Origin: Purshia tridentata
Taxonomy: Eukaryota > Streptophyta > Magnoliopsida > Rosales > Rosaceae
DNA length: 25,876 nt
Assembly (NCBI GenBank): GCA_003254885.1
Contig: QANT01006060.1
Span: forward strand, 1 to 25,876
Direction: 5' to 3'
In this document: piece by piece, positions 1 to 15,900 of the stretch
How the letters are laid out: every line of letters begins with the position of its first letter
How positions within the stretch are numbered: the first letter of the stretch is position 1
Notes under the pieces: generated by a model
What the model saw: only the letters and a program-made list of their open reading frames with translations
What the model was told of the DNA's origin: nothing
Database searches by the model: none
Translations under genes and position numbers: made by a program

Positions 1-108
1 AGGACTTTGTTTTGGGAATCTGAAAAAAACAAAAAAAAATTTTGAGAACAGGGTGAGCCTCAACAATTAAGAAAAGTTAGAAACAGAAAAAACAGAGGCG
101 TCGGTGGT

Positions 109-294
109 TTAGGGAGTGAAGGGAATTGAATAAGGGTTTGGAAGTGGAAGGAATTGTGTGTGGTGAGGTTGGGATTGAAATTTGGGTCTTCGAAGAAATA
201 AAAGGAAGCTGAGATGATGAACAAGACCAACGCCGGAATTGTTGCTGCGTCTGTCAACCAACTGCCGCGCCAAAACCCCTAAAATCCTCGCCAT
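109..294 (-). CDS. possible 5' end of an unidentified minus-strand gene (61-aa ORF)
   Basis: A minus-strand ATG at 294-292 sits in a good plant start context (GAAAATGGCG) and opens a 61-codon frame that closes at 109-111. The first 16 residues read MARILGVLARQLVDRR, a basic, amphipathic stretch like a mitochondrial presequence. Residues after about 28 look like low-complexity, proline-rich read-through, so an exon boundary could lie near position 210-230 with the rest of the gene beyond the left edge. I do not recognise the product. An overlapping frame (60-257) is also open, so the coding claim is weak. No partner or domain can be named. Confidence 0.22.
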   Translation of the reverse strand: MARILGVLARQLVDRRSNNSGVGLVHHLSFLLFLRRPKFQSQPHHTQFLPLPNPYSIPFTP

Positions 295-2649
295 TTTCGT
301 CTCGGTTGGCTTCTCTTCTCGTCTATTAGTTCTCTCGTTGGGCTTCTCTTTTTTTTGGGTTTGAGGAGGAGTAAATAAAAAAAAGACCAAACTTGGTCTT
401 CAAGAAACCCGAATGTCTCTATGGAGTAGCTGATGTATCTCTGCCTTTAGGGACTGTCCTGTTAAGTGCCTCTCATTCTCATAACATTCAAAAAAAGCGG
501 ATTTGGAGCAGAATCAGGTTGTTATTAATTCGAATGATTATCTACATTCAAAGGCCTCTCCGGTTACTTGCGTTTGATTGTTGTTTTCTTCTCAAATTGG
601 CATTGATGCTGAGTTTTCTCTCTCTGTGCCATCAGAGAACTCACAGAGAACCCCATATTTATATATGTAATACTAATTTTAGTTGATGCTGCTCACAATG
701 CCATCCGAACCGACCCAAGGCTCAACTGAATCTGCAATCCTATTCACAAGCAGAGAGAGCTTGGGGGACTCACTTCTGTTGAAAAGAAATACAGAGGGAG
801 GGAAAGAGAGATGAAGGAGAGAAAGAGCGAGAGAAAGAGGAAAGGAATGAGAGGGGATGAGGTGACGGTGGCTAGGATAGAGAAAATGGCGGTGTCGCTG
901 GCGGCAACAACGCCGATGCGCAGAAGAGGGAGAGGTGAGAAGAAGAACCGTTTAAATAAAGTGTAAAAAAACATTATGTTGATTATTGATAATTGAAGTG
1001 TAAAAAATATGGTTGATTATAAATAAATCAATACAATTTTTTATACTTACATTTAATTAATGTAGTTTTCATAATTTTATTTTAATAACTATTGATGAAA
1101 GAGAATTGAACTTAGTGATTAAAGTTAGATAAAATTTCAAAATTTATTAATTTTTATAAAAAAGAAAATTTACATTGACTATTATATAATAGTTAAATAT
1201 TTTATTAATTTCAATGAAATTTGTTATAAAAGGTATATAGAAAATTACATTTAAATTAATAAAATATTTTAATACATAAAAGTCAATAGGATTTACAATT
1301 CAGGGTTTAAAAATGTGGTTTAGGGTTGAGAATTAATATTATGGAGCTTATGACTTAAGGTCTAAATCTGCCCAAAATATGAGAGATAAACCTAAACCGT
1401 TTTACTATAGCAGTCAAACACAAATTTAATAAAAATCAAATTTTCATAGTAATGCATATTTATTGATTTATTGTGGCTAAATGAAATTTTTGAAAAAGTT
1501 TATTGACTATTTGTATTATTGAAAATATTTATTAATTTATTTATATTTGGCTCAAAAATATAATTATTAGAAAATTATACAAGTTACATACAAGGAATAA
1601 AATTTTGATTTTGACAAAAATAAGACAAAAACGATAGAAATTGCTGTTAAAATACGAAATTTTTGAATGAAACTTTGTCATATCTATGTTTATTTAACAT
1701 ATTATCTATTACATTAATAAAAAAACATTGAAAAAATCAAATTATATAATAGGTTTTATGTGATATAAAATAAATATATAATGCATGCTATAGCTAAATA
1801 TTGTTTAAAAATTGGTTCATTAATTATTAATTACATAAATTTTGTTGAACAAACATCTCAATTATATTTATATTATAATATTACATCATGAATGACATAA
1901 ATAATTAGTACCATATAAAGTTTATAAGAGGTTCGAAATGTTCACGATCTTCGGTAACCTCATGTATAGAATAGGTGTATTGCGAAGAATAATCATCTCA
2001 AGATACTTCTCTAACATAATTTTGCATGTAATTGCCAACATGCCAACCATATGAATTAGGAACCTATTGTGGTTGAATTTGCTCATAACCATACTCATTT
2101 GAAGAGCGTGCCTCTTGTTGTGCCAATGAGTTACTATCAGACTTAAGCGAATAAGACATATGTGGTGGGTAGGAACCTCAATAGAGGGAGCCATATACAA
2201 TTTAATTATTATATATCAAGTATTTTACATTAGTCTCTTAAATAGAGAAAGCTTTTATCTTTCAATAATCATTTAAATAAGTTACTTTCTCAAAAAAAAA
2301 AAATTCATATAAATAAGTTTATAAGAGGTTTTTTGTGTGACCCACTTTACATTAGAGTTTGATAATCAAAGTCATATATCTTTTTACGTCATTATTTAGG
2401 AATTATTTACACAAAAAATTTAGACGGTAAAACTGATTCAAATTGGGTATTTAAGACATGTCACCGAGATCGATTCACCCTTAGTTCGATTTGGTGTTTG
2501 GCCCAACGTTGACTAGTTTTGATCAACTTCGTTTTTTTTTTTTCGATTTCATTTTTTCACTTGATGCAGTTCAATTTTATTGGTTCACGATTAAAATATC
2601 CATCCCTAATCCCATATGCCATAATGGCATAATGCCATCTACCCCTGAA
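295..2649. other. AT-rich intergenic flank
   Basis: No convincing gene is seen here. Positions 740-960 are purine-rich (GA-rich) on the plus strand, which produces a spurious serine/leucine/phenylalanine frame on the minus strand. Positions 960-1920 are very AT-rich with no frame of note. On the minus strand, about 2200-1920 translates, with stops and frame changes, into a Ser/Tyr/Gln/Asn-rich stretch that resembles the low-complexity tail of some transposases. I could not assign it to a family. Positions 2200-2650 look like ordinary promoter-distal sequence of the next gene. Confidence 0.5.
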
Positions 2650-2659
2650 GGGTGAAGCC

Positions 2660-2817
2660 ATTGAAAGTCCACATTTCACCTAAAACCTAAACCTCAAAAA
2701 TTCTCAATTCCTTGTGTTCTACTTTTACCAACCCAAAGCAATTGAAATGTCCACATTTCACCTAAACCTAACCTCAAAAATTCTCACAATTCCTTGTGTT
2801 TTCCCACCAACCCAAAA
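2660..2817. repeat. imperfect tandem duplication upstream of PAT (2 copies, about 80 bp)
   Basis: Copy 1 (2660-2740) and copy 2 (2741-2817) share the blocks TCCACATTTCACCTAAA, CCTCAAAAATTCTCA, ATTCCTTGTGTT and ACCAACCCAAA in the same order, with small indels. Copy 1 contains AAACCTAAACCT, close to but not identical with the plant telo-box. The duplication ends about 120 bp before the PAT start codon, so it lies in the proximal promoter. Confidence 0.85.
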
Positions 2818-2849
2818 TCCCAAGGACCCCCTGATTCTGACTTTGGTTT

Positions 2850-2855
2850 TATAAT
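2850..2855 (+). promoter_or_regulatory. possible TATA box of PAT
   Basis: TATAAT lies 86 bp upstream of the PAT ATG, which would leave a 5' UTR of roughly 50 nt. The match is short and the surrounding sequence is CT/CA-rich, so a TATA-less promoter is also possible. Confidence 0.3.
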
Positions 2856-2935
2856 GCAGCATCCAACCCACCTAACCCCAACCCAATAGGAATACGAATA
2901 TCCAACGCCAACAACGCTTCTTCTCCAAAGCCCGA

Positions 2936-8958
<6,023 letters not shown>

Positions 8959-10285
8959 CGTAAACAAAATGGTACCAGTAATTCTGCAATTGTTGTACTT
9001 GCATTTCAAAATCTGTATTCTAGTAATTGTTGAGACAAAAAAAAAAAAAATTTGGTCATCCAGGGAACTTCCAAAACAATTTTTTCTGTGCTGTGTTAAA
9101 ATGTTGTACATGTAAGTAAAAGTGTTTGTTTTGATGTTTAGGATTCGAAGAATTCTAAATTCTAAACCCATATTTCGGAATGGGCCTTTTAGAAACCAAT
9201 GGAATCCTACATTTTTATTCCATTGTTTGGAAATATTGTGAATAAAATCGTTTTTATCAAGACTGAATACGCAACGTCATTTCAAGAAAGAGAAATATGA
9301 ATGTATGATTAACATTTTGATTTGTTAAAAATTAAAACAATAATGAGTTTAGGAGAACTCAAAGCACATTAATAATAGTTAGGATTTGTCATTTTATACA
9401 GTATGTTGGAACGTATAATTTGGATTTTCAAAGAGGATAACATCTGGATCAAACGGTATGGTATTATCATTTGCACGTTTTTGGATGCTTCTGTGTTTAT
9501 CAGGCTGATTGAGGACTCTCATTTCAAATCAAACGAAGTGAAAACCGTCGTTTTCCTTTTTTTTTTTTTGGTTTTTGTTTGTGTTTTGGAGAACTGTTGT
9601 TTTGAACTATTATCGTAGGGCCTCGGCTTAACATATGTTGAAGTATGTTGTGTTTAAAGCGCAGATGGGGGCTATAACCACTACTTTTTGTACTTGTTCT
9701 TTTTGTTTTTTTGGTGGCTGAAACATTGATACACAACTTGATGTTAACTTTTATGTAGCGGCAAAAAAACAAAAAAACAAAAAAACAACACTTTATACGC
9801 GCATTCACATTGTGCTTCTTTTACCCAAAAAGTAAGTAAATAAGTTAATGAATGTAAAGGGCTTGTGAATTGCCATCCTTACATACGATGAGAAACAGAG
9901 GTGAGAAAAAGAAAGAGAGAAAGCATATTTATGAAGGGATCTAGGAATCAATTCTTGCCTATAGACTTTGCTTCAAATGTTCCAACATATTCAGCCATTG
10001 CCTAATGGGCAAACATTGTTGAAACTTGTCCAAAAGGAAGGTTCCCTCCAAAGGTTACCGTTTCAAAAGCAATAGAGGGAAGAGGAAAAGCAATTCCTGT
10101 CCAACTGGAAGTGCTTTGTAGATGAAATCTCCAACAAGCCAAGGACTAATTGAAGGACCCCTTCAGCCAAAGCTAAACCCTATAAACTCTTGACTTAAAC
10201 TACAAGTCAATCAATCTAAGATAGCAAGAATTCCCTTTCTTCCACTGTAGCCTTTCTCTTTCGATCCCTTCATCCTTTAAGTCTT
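8959..10285. other. PAT 3' flank and intergenic region before the exonuclease gene
   Basis: The PAT 3' UTR starts at 8959. AATAAA at 9241-9246 is one possible polyadenylation signal, but plant signals are loose. The rest is AT-rich with an A8C-like run (three repeats of seven or eight A plus C) near 9763-9787. Open frames at 9403-9618 and 9524-9808 are low-complexity and have no family resemblance. No RNA gene or mobile element was recognised. Confidence 0.55.
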
Positions 10286-10292
10286 TATATAA
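10286..10292 (+). promoter_or_regulatory. probable TATA box of the NEN4-like gene
   Basis: TATATAA lies 71 bp upstream of the ATG at 10363. This would place transcription start near 10318 and a 5' UTR of about 45 nt, both usual for plants. Confidence 0.55.
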
Positions 10293-10362
10293 CCTGTACA
10301 TAATGACCATGAAAATTACCAAAAGCCTGAAACCCAAAAGAAGTTAGCTCGATATCCTCAAC

Positions 10363-11781
10363 ATGGAGGCTGCTTCTACTTCTTCATCATCATGCAAACA
10401 AGGCAAACCAGAGATTGTGTTTTTTGACATAGAAACAAATGTACCCAACAAAGTTGGACAACGGTTTTGGGTACTAGAATTCGGCGCAATTGTAGTTTGC
10501 CCTCAGAAGCTTGTTGAGCTAGAGAGCTACAGCACCCTCATTAGGCCAGGGGACTTATCTGTTGTGCCATTGAGGTCTGGCCGGTGTGACGGGATCACTA
10601 GGGAAACTGTTGCAAATGCACCTTTGTTTGAGGAAGTTGCTGATAAGATATTCAGCATTTTGAATGGTAGGGTGTGGGCAGGCCATAACATCCAAAGATT
10701 TGACCGTGTTCGGATTAACGAGGCATTTGCTGAGATTGGTAGGCCGGCACCTACCCCCCTCGGGATGATGGATTCCTTGGGGGTGTTAACTGAGAAGTTT
10801 GGCAGAAGAGCTGGTAATATGAAGGTACGTCCTTTGAAATGGTAACCAAGTAAAAAATACTAGGCAATTTTGCCAAATATTATGTAATATGTTATGATCA
10901 ATTTTTATCTTTAGATGGCAAGTACAAGGCATTCAATTTATTTAATTAGAACAACCAACTTTTATGTTTAGATGGCAACATTGGCAACTTACTTCAAGCT
11001 TGGGCAACAAAAGCACAGGTGGGAACTCACATGCAGATTTAGTCAGATTATCTATCAGATATATTCATGCATATTTGATTGTTGATACAATTCCTCAATT
11101 GCAGGAGCCTTGAAGATGTTAGGATGAATCTGGAGGTCCTCAAGAACTGTGCAACTGTGTTATTCTTGGTATTTTCATAAGACCACATGTATAAATTATT
11201 AGATTCTGTTAATATATATTTGAATTAATTAACCCTTAATTAAAAACACTTGCATTAATGTTATGTGATTAGGAAGCAAGCCTCCCTAACGTGTTAAATG
11301 GGAACTGGCGCGACTCTTCAACAGTTATAACGCGGAGTAGAAGTAGTAATGCGAAATTGCCATGCAAAGAAGATAGTAATAGCCGGAAGTCTCCCCCAAC
11401 TACTGCTTCTATTGGATATCAGAGAGCGGGTCCATATGCAGCAAGGGGGAGTTTGGAAAAGGTCTAACATTTATAAATCTTTAATATATTCATTCTCTTT
11501 TATACTGTTTAAATATGCATCATGCATGCTATTTACATTAATGGTCTGTCATATACAAGTAATTAATAATTTAAAAAGGCATGAAAGTAAGTTGATTTAC
11601 AAGTCATTTATCGATCGATCGATCATAATTGTTGATGTAATACGTGGACCTAACTTGTCATATAATATGCATGGTTCGACTGCTGCAGATGACAGAGAGG
11701 GTAAAGAATGCATTGTGTAGAGGCCAAGGAAGTCAGCCTCTTAATAATATATTGAAGCATTCTCGTTCACTACTCCGGTGA
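10363..11781 (+). CDS. NEN4: DEDDh 3'-5' exonuclease, NEN4-like
   Basis: A short member of the NEN (NAC45/86-dependent exonuclease-domain) family. These act downstream of NAC45/86 during phloem sieve-element enucleation; whether this copy does so is inference. The exons are 10363-10824, 10972-11018, 11105-11168, 11273-11461 and 11689-11781, joining in frame to 284 aa. The DEDDh residues are present: D22 and E24 in FFDIET, D114 in AGHNIQRFD, and H169 and D174 in HRSLEDVRMNLEVL. The exonuclease fold covers about 16-195. The tail is Ser/Arg-rich (TRSRSSNAK) and ends KHSRSLLR. The short length and the SLLR ending match Arabidopsis NEN4 as I remember it, rather than the longer NEN1/NEN2. An upstream look-alike acceptor at 10913-10914 would give a product ending before the third exonuclease motif. 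It lies head-to-tail with PAT and tail-to-tail with the sulfate transporters. Confidence 0.92.
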
Positions 11782-12935
11782 TCGAGAATTAAGCAGTAGC
11801 AGACGGCCATTTTACAAGCAGCTACAGAATTAAAGGGCAAGCTGTATACATGAAAGGTTTTTGTTTTCCTCAAGTGGGAGGACTCTGATCTGTTTATGTA
11901 ATATTGTAATTTCCATGAAATGGAGAGCGTAGATGCCTAGAGTCTTATGGAAGAAAAGACATGTACATTCATTTCTTGCATGTTTAATTATCTGCAGCTA
12001 GCTTGCCTCTCTTTTTTATTTTTTTCTTTTCTTTGCTTCTAATTATTCTTTGTCGATCTTTAAATTAATAAACACCCAGCTCATTATTAATCCAAACTAT
12101 AACCTTTTTTTTTCCCAATATTGGTCGCCAAGATTAAAATTCCTTCCTCCAAAATAAAATAAAAAATAAAAAATTCTTGAATTCAGAGCCAATAATATCC
12201 TACAAATTTAATTGAAGCCCTTGGGCACTAAATACATAATTCATGTTGGATTTTAATCCTAAGCTTACAAGTAACCTTAAACTTCAAGGATTAAAGTTAA
12301 GGAAAATATAAGCACAAAGAAAGAACAAGAGTTGAGAGAGAGAGTTTTCTAGTGAGAGAAATGTATTTTTGATTTCATTCCAATAGTTTGAACTCTGCTA
12401 CAACTTCTTAATTTATACAAGATAGATAAAGTGGTTTTACAAAATGTCTAATGGAGGTTATCTCATCCCATTAAAAGAAAGCTTGAGTGTCAAACCTTCC
12501 AGCTTTAAAAGTCTAAGCATATCTGTAAGGTAATGATGATTTAGCCACCTATATGTGAGCATGTTGATCTTATCATAATACTTAGTAACTAAGTAAAAGC
12601 AAACATTTAATATGATCAAAAAGATATCAAACTTTTTGTCTTTAGTTGACTTCAATCAATTAGACATTAACTTCAACCAATTCACATGTGTGTAGATCCG
12701 GATAAGGAAGAATGACTCCTTATATTATATTTGTACATAAGTTAGATGGCACTAGAGCACCACACATGACCAGCAAGAAATATTTACAAGTACCGTGAGA
12801 ATGATATGTTTACATTTTTGAAGAGCAAGAATGCTTATAACCTATCCATTTGTATTTGGATTAGTTTCGGACTAGAAGACCTTGAGACAGAAACCGTAGG
12901 CACTCGGGTTTGTCTAGAGGCCTTTCGGTCATTTA
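11782..12935. other. convergent intergenic region between NEN4-like and the first sulfate transporter
   Basis: It holds the 3' UTRs of two convergent genes. From 12245 (TGTTGGATTTTAATCC) to about 12675, the minus strand resembles an LTR end, with CTCTCTCTCAACTCTTG and a terminal AAAATCCAACA. The other boundary is not clear. Compared with the flank of the downstream paralogue, the stretch at about 12838-12930 is extra sequence inserted just after the stop codon of the minus-strand transporter. Its origin is unknown. Confidence 0.45.
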
Positions 12936-15900
12936 TTAACAAGTTGAAGTGGTAGCAATTTTGCCACTGAAAATTGCATCCACAGCCTCTCCAACGGTGA
13001 TGAAAACCCTTCCTCCAATTTTTCCAACAAATTTGGATAGCTTTAGTTTGTGAATCACTTGCCAATTAGGGTTGCCAATGGCTAACTGAGAGAGAGAGAG
13101 AGATGACAAGTTACACAAGGAAAAAAAAATCAAGGAGAATACAAATGCAAATAGGTGATTAATTAGCAAAATTGGACAAAAATTGCTGCCTTGCCTCAAT
13201 TCCTAGTGAGATCAAATTCTTTTGCAGCTCCTCTAGAGTAGTAACTCCAGATGTATCAATGTTTATCAAATCTGCCCAATTATTGCAAGACAACAATATA
13301 TTGTTGTTAACTCTGTCTATGATATACAAAGTGACCAATTGTGATGATACAAATCTTTATTAACTTACTTGACATATCTAGAATTACGAGTTGAATGGCA
13401 TCTTTGGTGGTATTTCCTTTGGTGTCCTCTGCTTTCCTTGCAGTTATCCACCTTACAATCCTTGCGTATACAATAGAATTAAATAAAATTAATGTTATTT
13501 TTCATAATTGTTTTTATGAAGTTTTCTTACGAATGATGTGTATGCGTTTGAGTGAGCCAATATATTAAATACCTTTCTCTAACGAAATTGGCATTTGCAA
13601 AACAAAACAAGGCAGACTTGAATCTGATTATGAGGAGGCCAGGAACTTTAACAGCCATGGGATATTGGGCAATGTCGTAGAACATATCAGTTCCAGGAAG
13701 TTTGCCAAGAGTTTCTGTGCCTGGCCGAATTGAGATCAGAATAATCTTTGTGAATGATATGGTTACCTGCACAAACATATATCCTCACCTTGATTATTTA
13801 GTAGATATATGAGAAATTCCCCCTAAAAAATAAATGCCACCTCTTTGTTAATAGTTAATATTGAATAGTATTCATCCCGAAGGTCAACACTGAATGAAAG
13901 CAACCAAGAATATATTATTTTAATTATACTAAGAATCATAAGAATTTGGACACTCAAAGATATGACCAATATTTAGAAAAGGATCCAACATGAGAAAGAG
14001 TCCTACAAAGCTATATATATCAACGGGCTCGGATGCAAATCTTTTGTTGGGTTTCTCTTTGTTAAATTTGGTTGACTTCTAATGATCACCGTACGTATAT
14101 TATAAATTTAAGAGTGTGTGAGTAAAAGAGTGGTGGACTCACTCATAACGCTTTTTGAATATATGTGAGTCACATCTCTATGGATTCTTCACCATTGAAT
14201 TTGTAATGTATGGTTAAGAGAGTGTGAGTAAAGGAGTGGTGGACACATAACACTTTGTGGTCACATCCATGGATTAACTCATGACCATTGAATTTGTAAG
14301 ATATAATTAAGAGTGTGTGAATTAATAAAGGAGTGGTGGACTACTCATAACACTTTTTGGGTGTACGTAGGGTCACATCCATGAATTATTCATGATAATT
14401 GAATTTGTAATGTATAGTTAAGAGTGTGTGAAAGAAGGAGTGATGGACTCATAATAATTTTTAGGTGTGTAGGGTCACATCCATGAATTCATGACCATTG
14501 AATTTGTAATGTATATTTAAGAGTGTGTGTATGTAAATGAGTGGACTCATAACACTTTTTGAGAATATGTAAATTGGGTCACATTCATGGATTCATGACG
14601 ATTGAAATTTTAAAATATAGTTAAGAGTATTGTGTGAGTAAATGAGTAATGAATTTTTAACACTTTTTGAGTGAGATGATGTTGCATCTATGAATTCATA
14701 CCCCTAATTAAAATTTGTAATGCATGACTAGATAGAACTAAACAAGCAAAAATAACACATTAATTCATTTCACTACTGGATATAGAGAAGTATATAGTTG
14801 GTAAACCAACATATTTTCTAGAAATTAAAATAGAAAAAGAAAAATCAAAGTACTGATGACCCTTTAATGTGATGTCCTTTCTCATTCTCATTGTCATTTT
14901 TATAAATGCATTTACTATTGAGGCATCTAAAATTGAACACGTCTTGCACACAAAGTAAGAGCCAGATAAATGTAGTATATATGTTACCGCGACTAGGAGA
15001 CCAATCTCGACAGATGCAAATAGCACCCCAAAGAAGGCTCCTATACAAGCGAGGAAGTCTAGCTTATCAACCTTCCAAATATTGTAAGCTTCATTGAGGT
15101 TAACCAGTGCCGGCAGAGCTGAGAGAACTATTGAAGCAAGGATTGCCGTTGGGGTGAAGTACAAGAGCTTTGTTAAGAACTGCAGTGATATAATAACTGT
15201 AATGGCCATGACGATATTTGACACCGGAGTATCACAACCGGCACTGACGTTTACGGCAGTCCGGGCAAACCCACCTGTTCATAAGTTGAATGAGAAGGCA
15301 TTAAATTTCATAGCTATAACAATATTCTATCTATATCCTGGTAAAAGCTAGCACTAATTTAAAGTACAATTTTATTTTATAGATAGAATAGGTCAGCTTG
15401 TTATGTAATCTCATTCATCAAGTGAAATTGAGTTTAAGTGTGTGATTTAAATTAGAGTATGAGATTATATATTATATGCCGGATATCTGATAAGAGAACA
15501 AAAGAAGTAATAGTTATAGCTTACCGGTTGCCACATAGCAAGAAGTAAAAGATCCTACTATGTTCATGAAGCCCATTGCCATCATTTCTTTGTTTCCATC
15601 TATGTGGTACCCTTTTAAGGATGAAAAAGATCTTCCAACTGCAATTGATTCCTGAAGTTTGAAAACATCACCCCACTCAATGAAGGTAATTTTGTTTTTT
15701 TAAAAGATACTATTCATTTGGTACTTTTTAAGAAAAGTAAAAGTAGCAATTTATTGACTATATATAGATTAGCTCACCGCATTATGCCGCAGTTGATATG
15801 CTAATGAACAGTTAATCATAGTATATAATCCATATAATTAGTACACATCAAAGTACAGGGGGTGCTTGAATATATATGATAACCAACCGTGAGTGCAACA

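Noticed and set aside
393..686. Plus-strand 97-codon ORF
   Set aside because: No recognisable domain, poor start context, and composition like random AT-rich DNA.
744..974. Minus-strand 76-codon ORF
   Set aside because: It is the reverse reading of a GA-rich tract and consists of Ser/Leu/Phe runs.
1922..2200. Minus-strand 92-codon ORF as a gene
   Set aside because: No family resemblance in that frame. Another frame hints at a degraded transposase-like tail, but stops and weak similarity prevent a call.
12245..12675. Full LTR element
   Set aside because: One end looks like an LTR terminus, but the opposite boundary and a target duplication could not be found, so it was only mentioned in the intergenic entry.
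13172..13363. Plus-strand ORFs antisense to transporter exons (also 19672-19884, 20037-20282, 14906-15351)
   Set aside because: They lie opposite well-supported exons and are shadows of them.
14110..14728. CRISPR-like array
   Set aside because: Units are about 100 bp, degenerate and without constant-length spacers, in a plant intron; it is a minisatellite.
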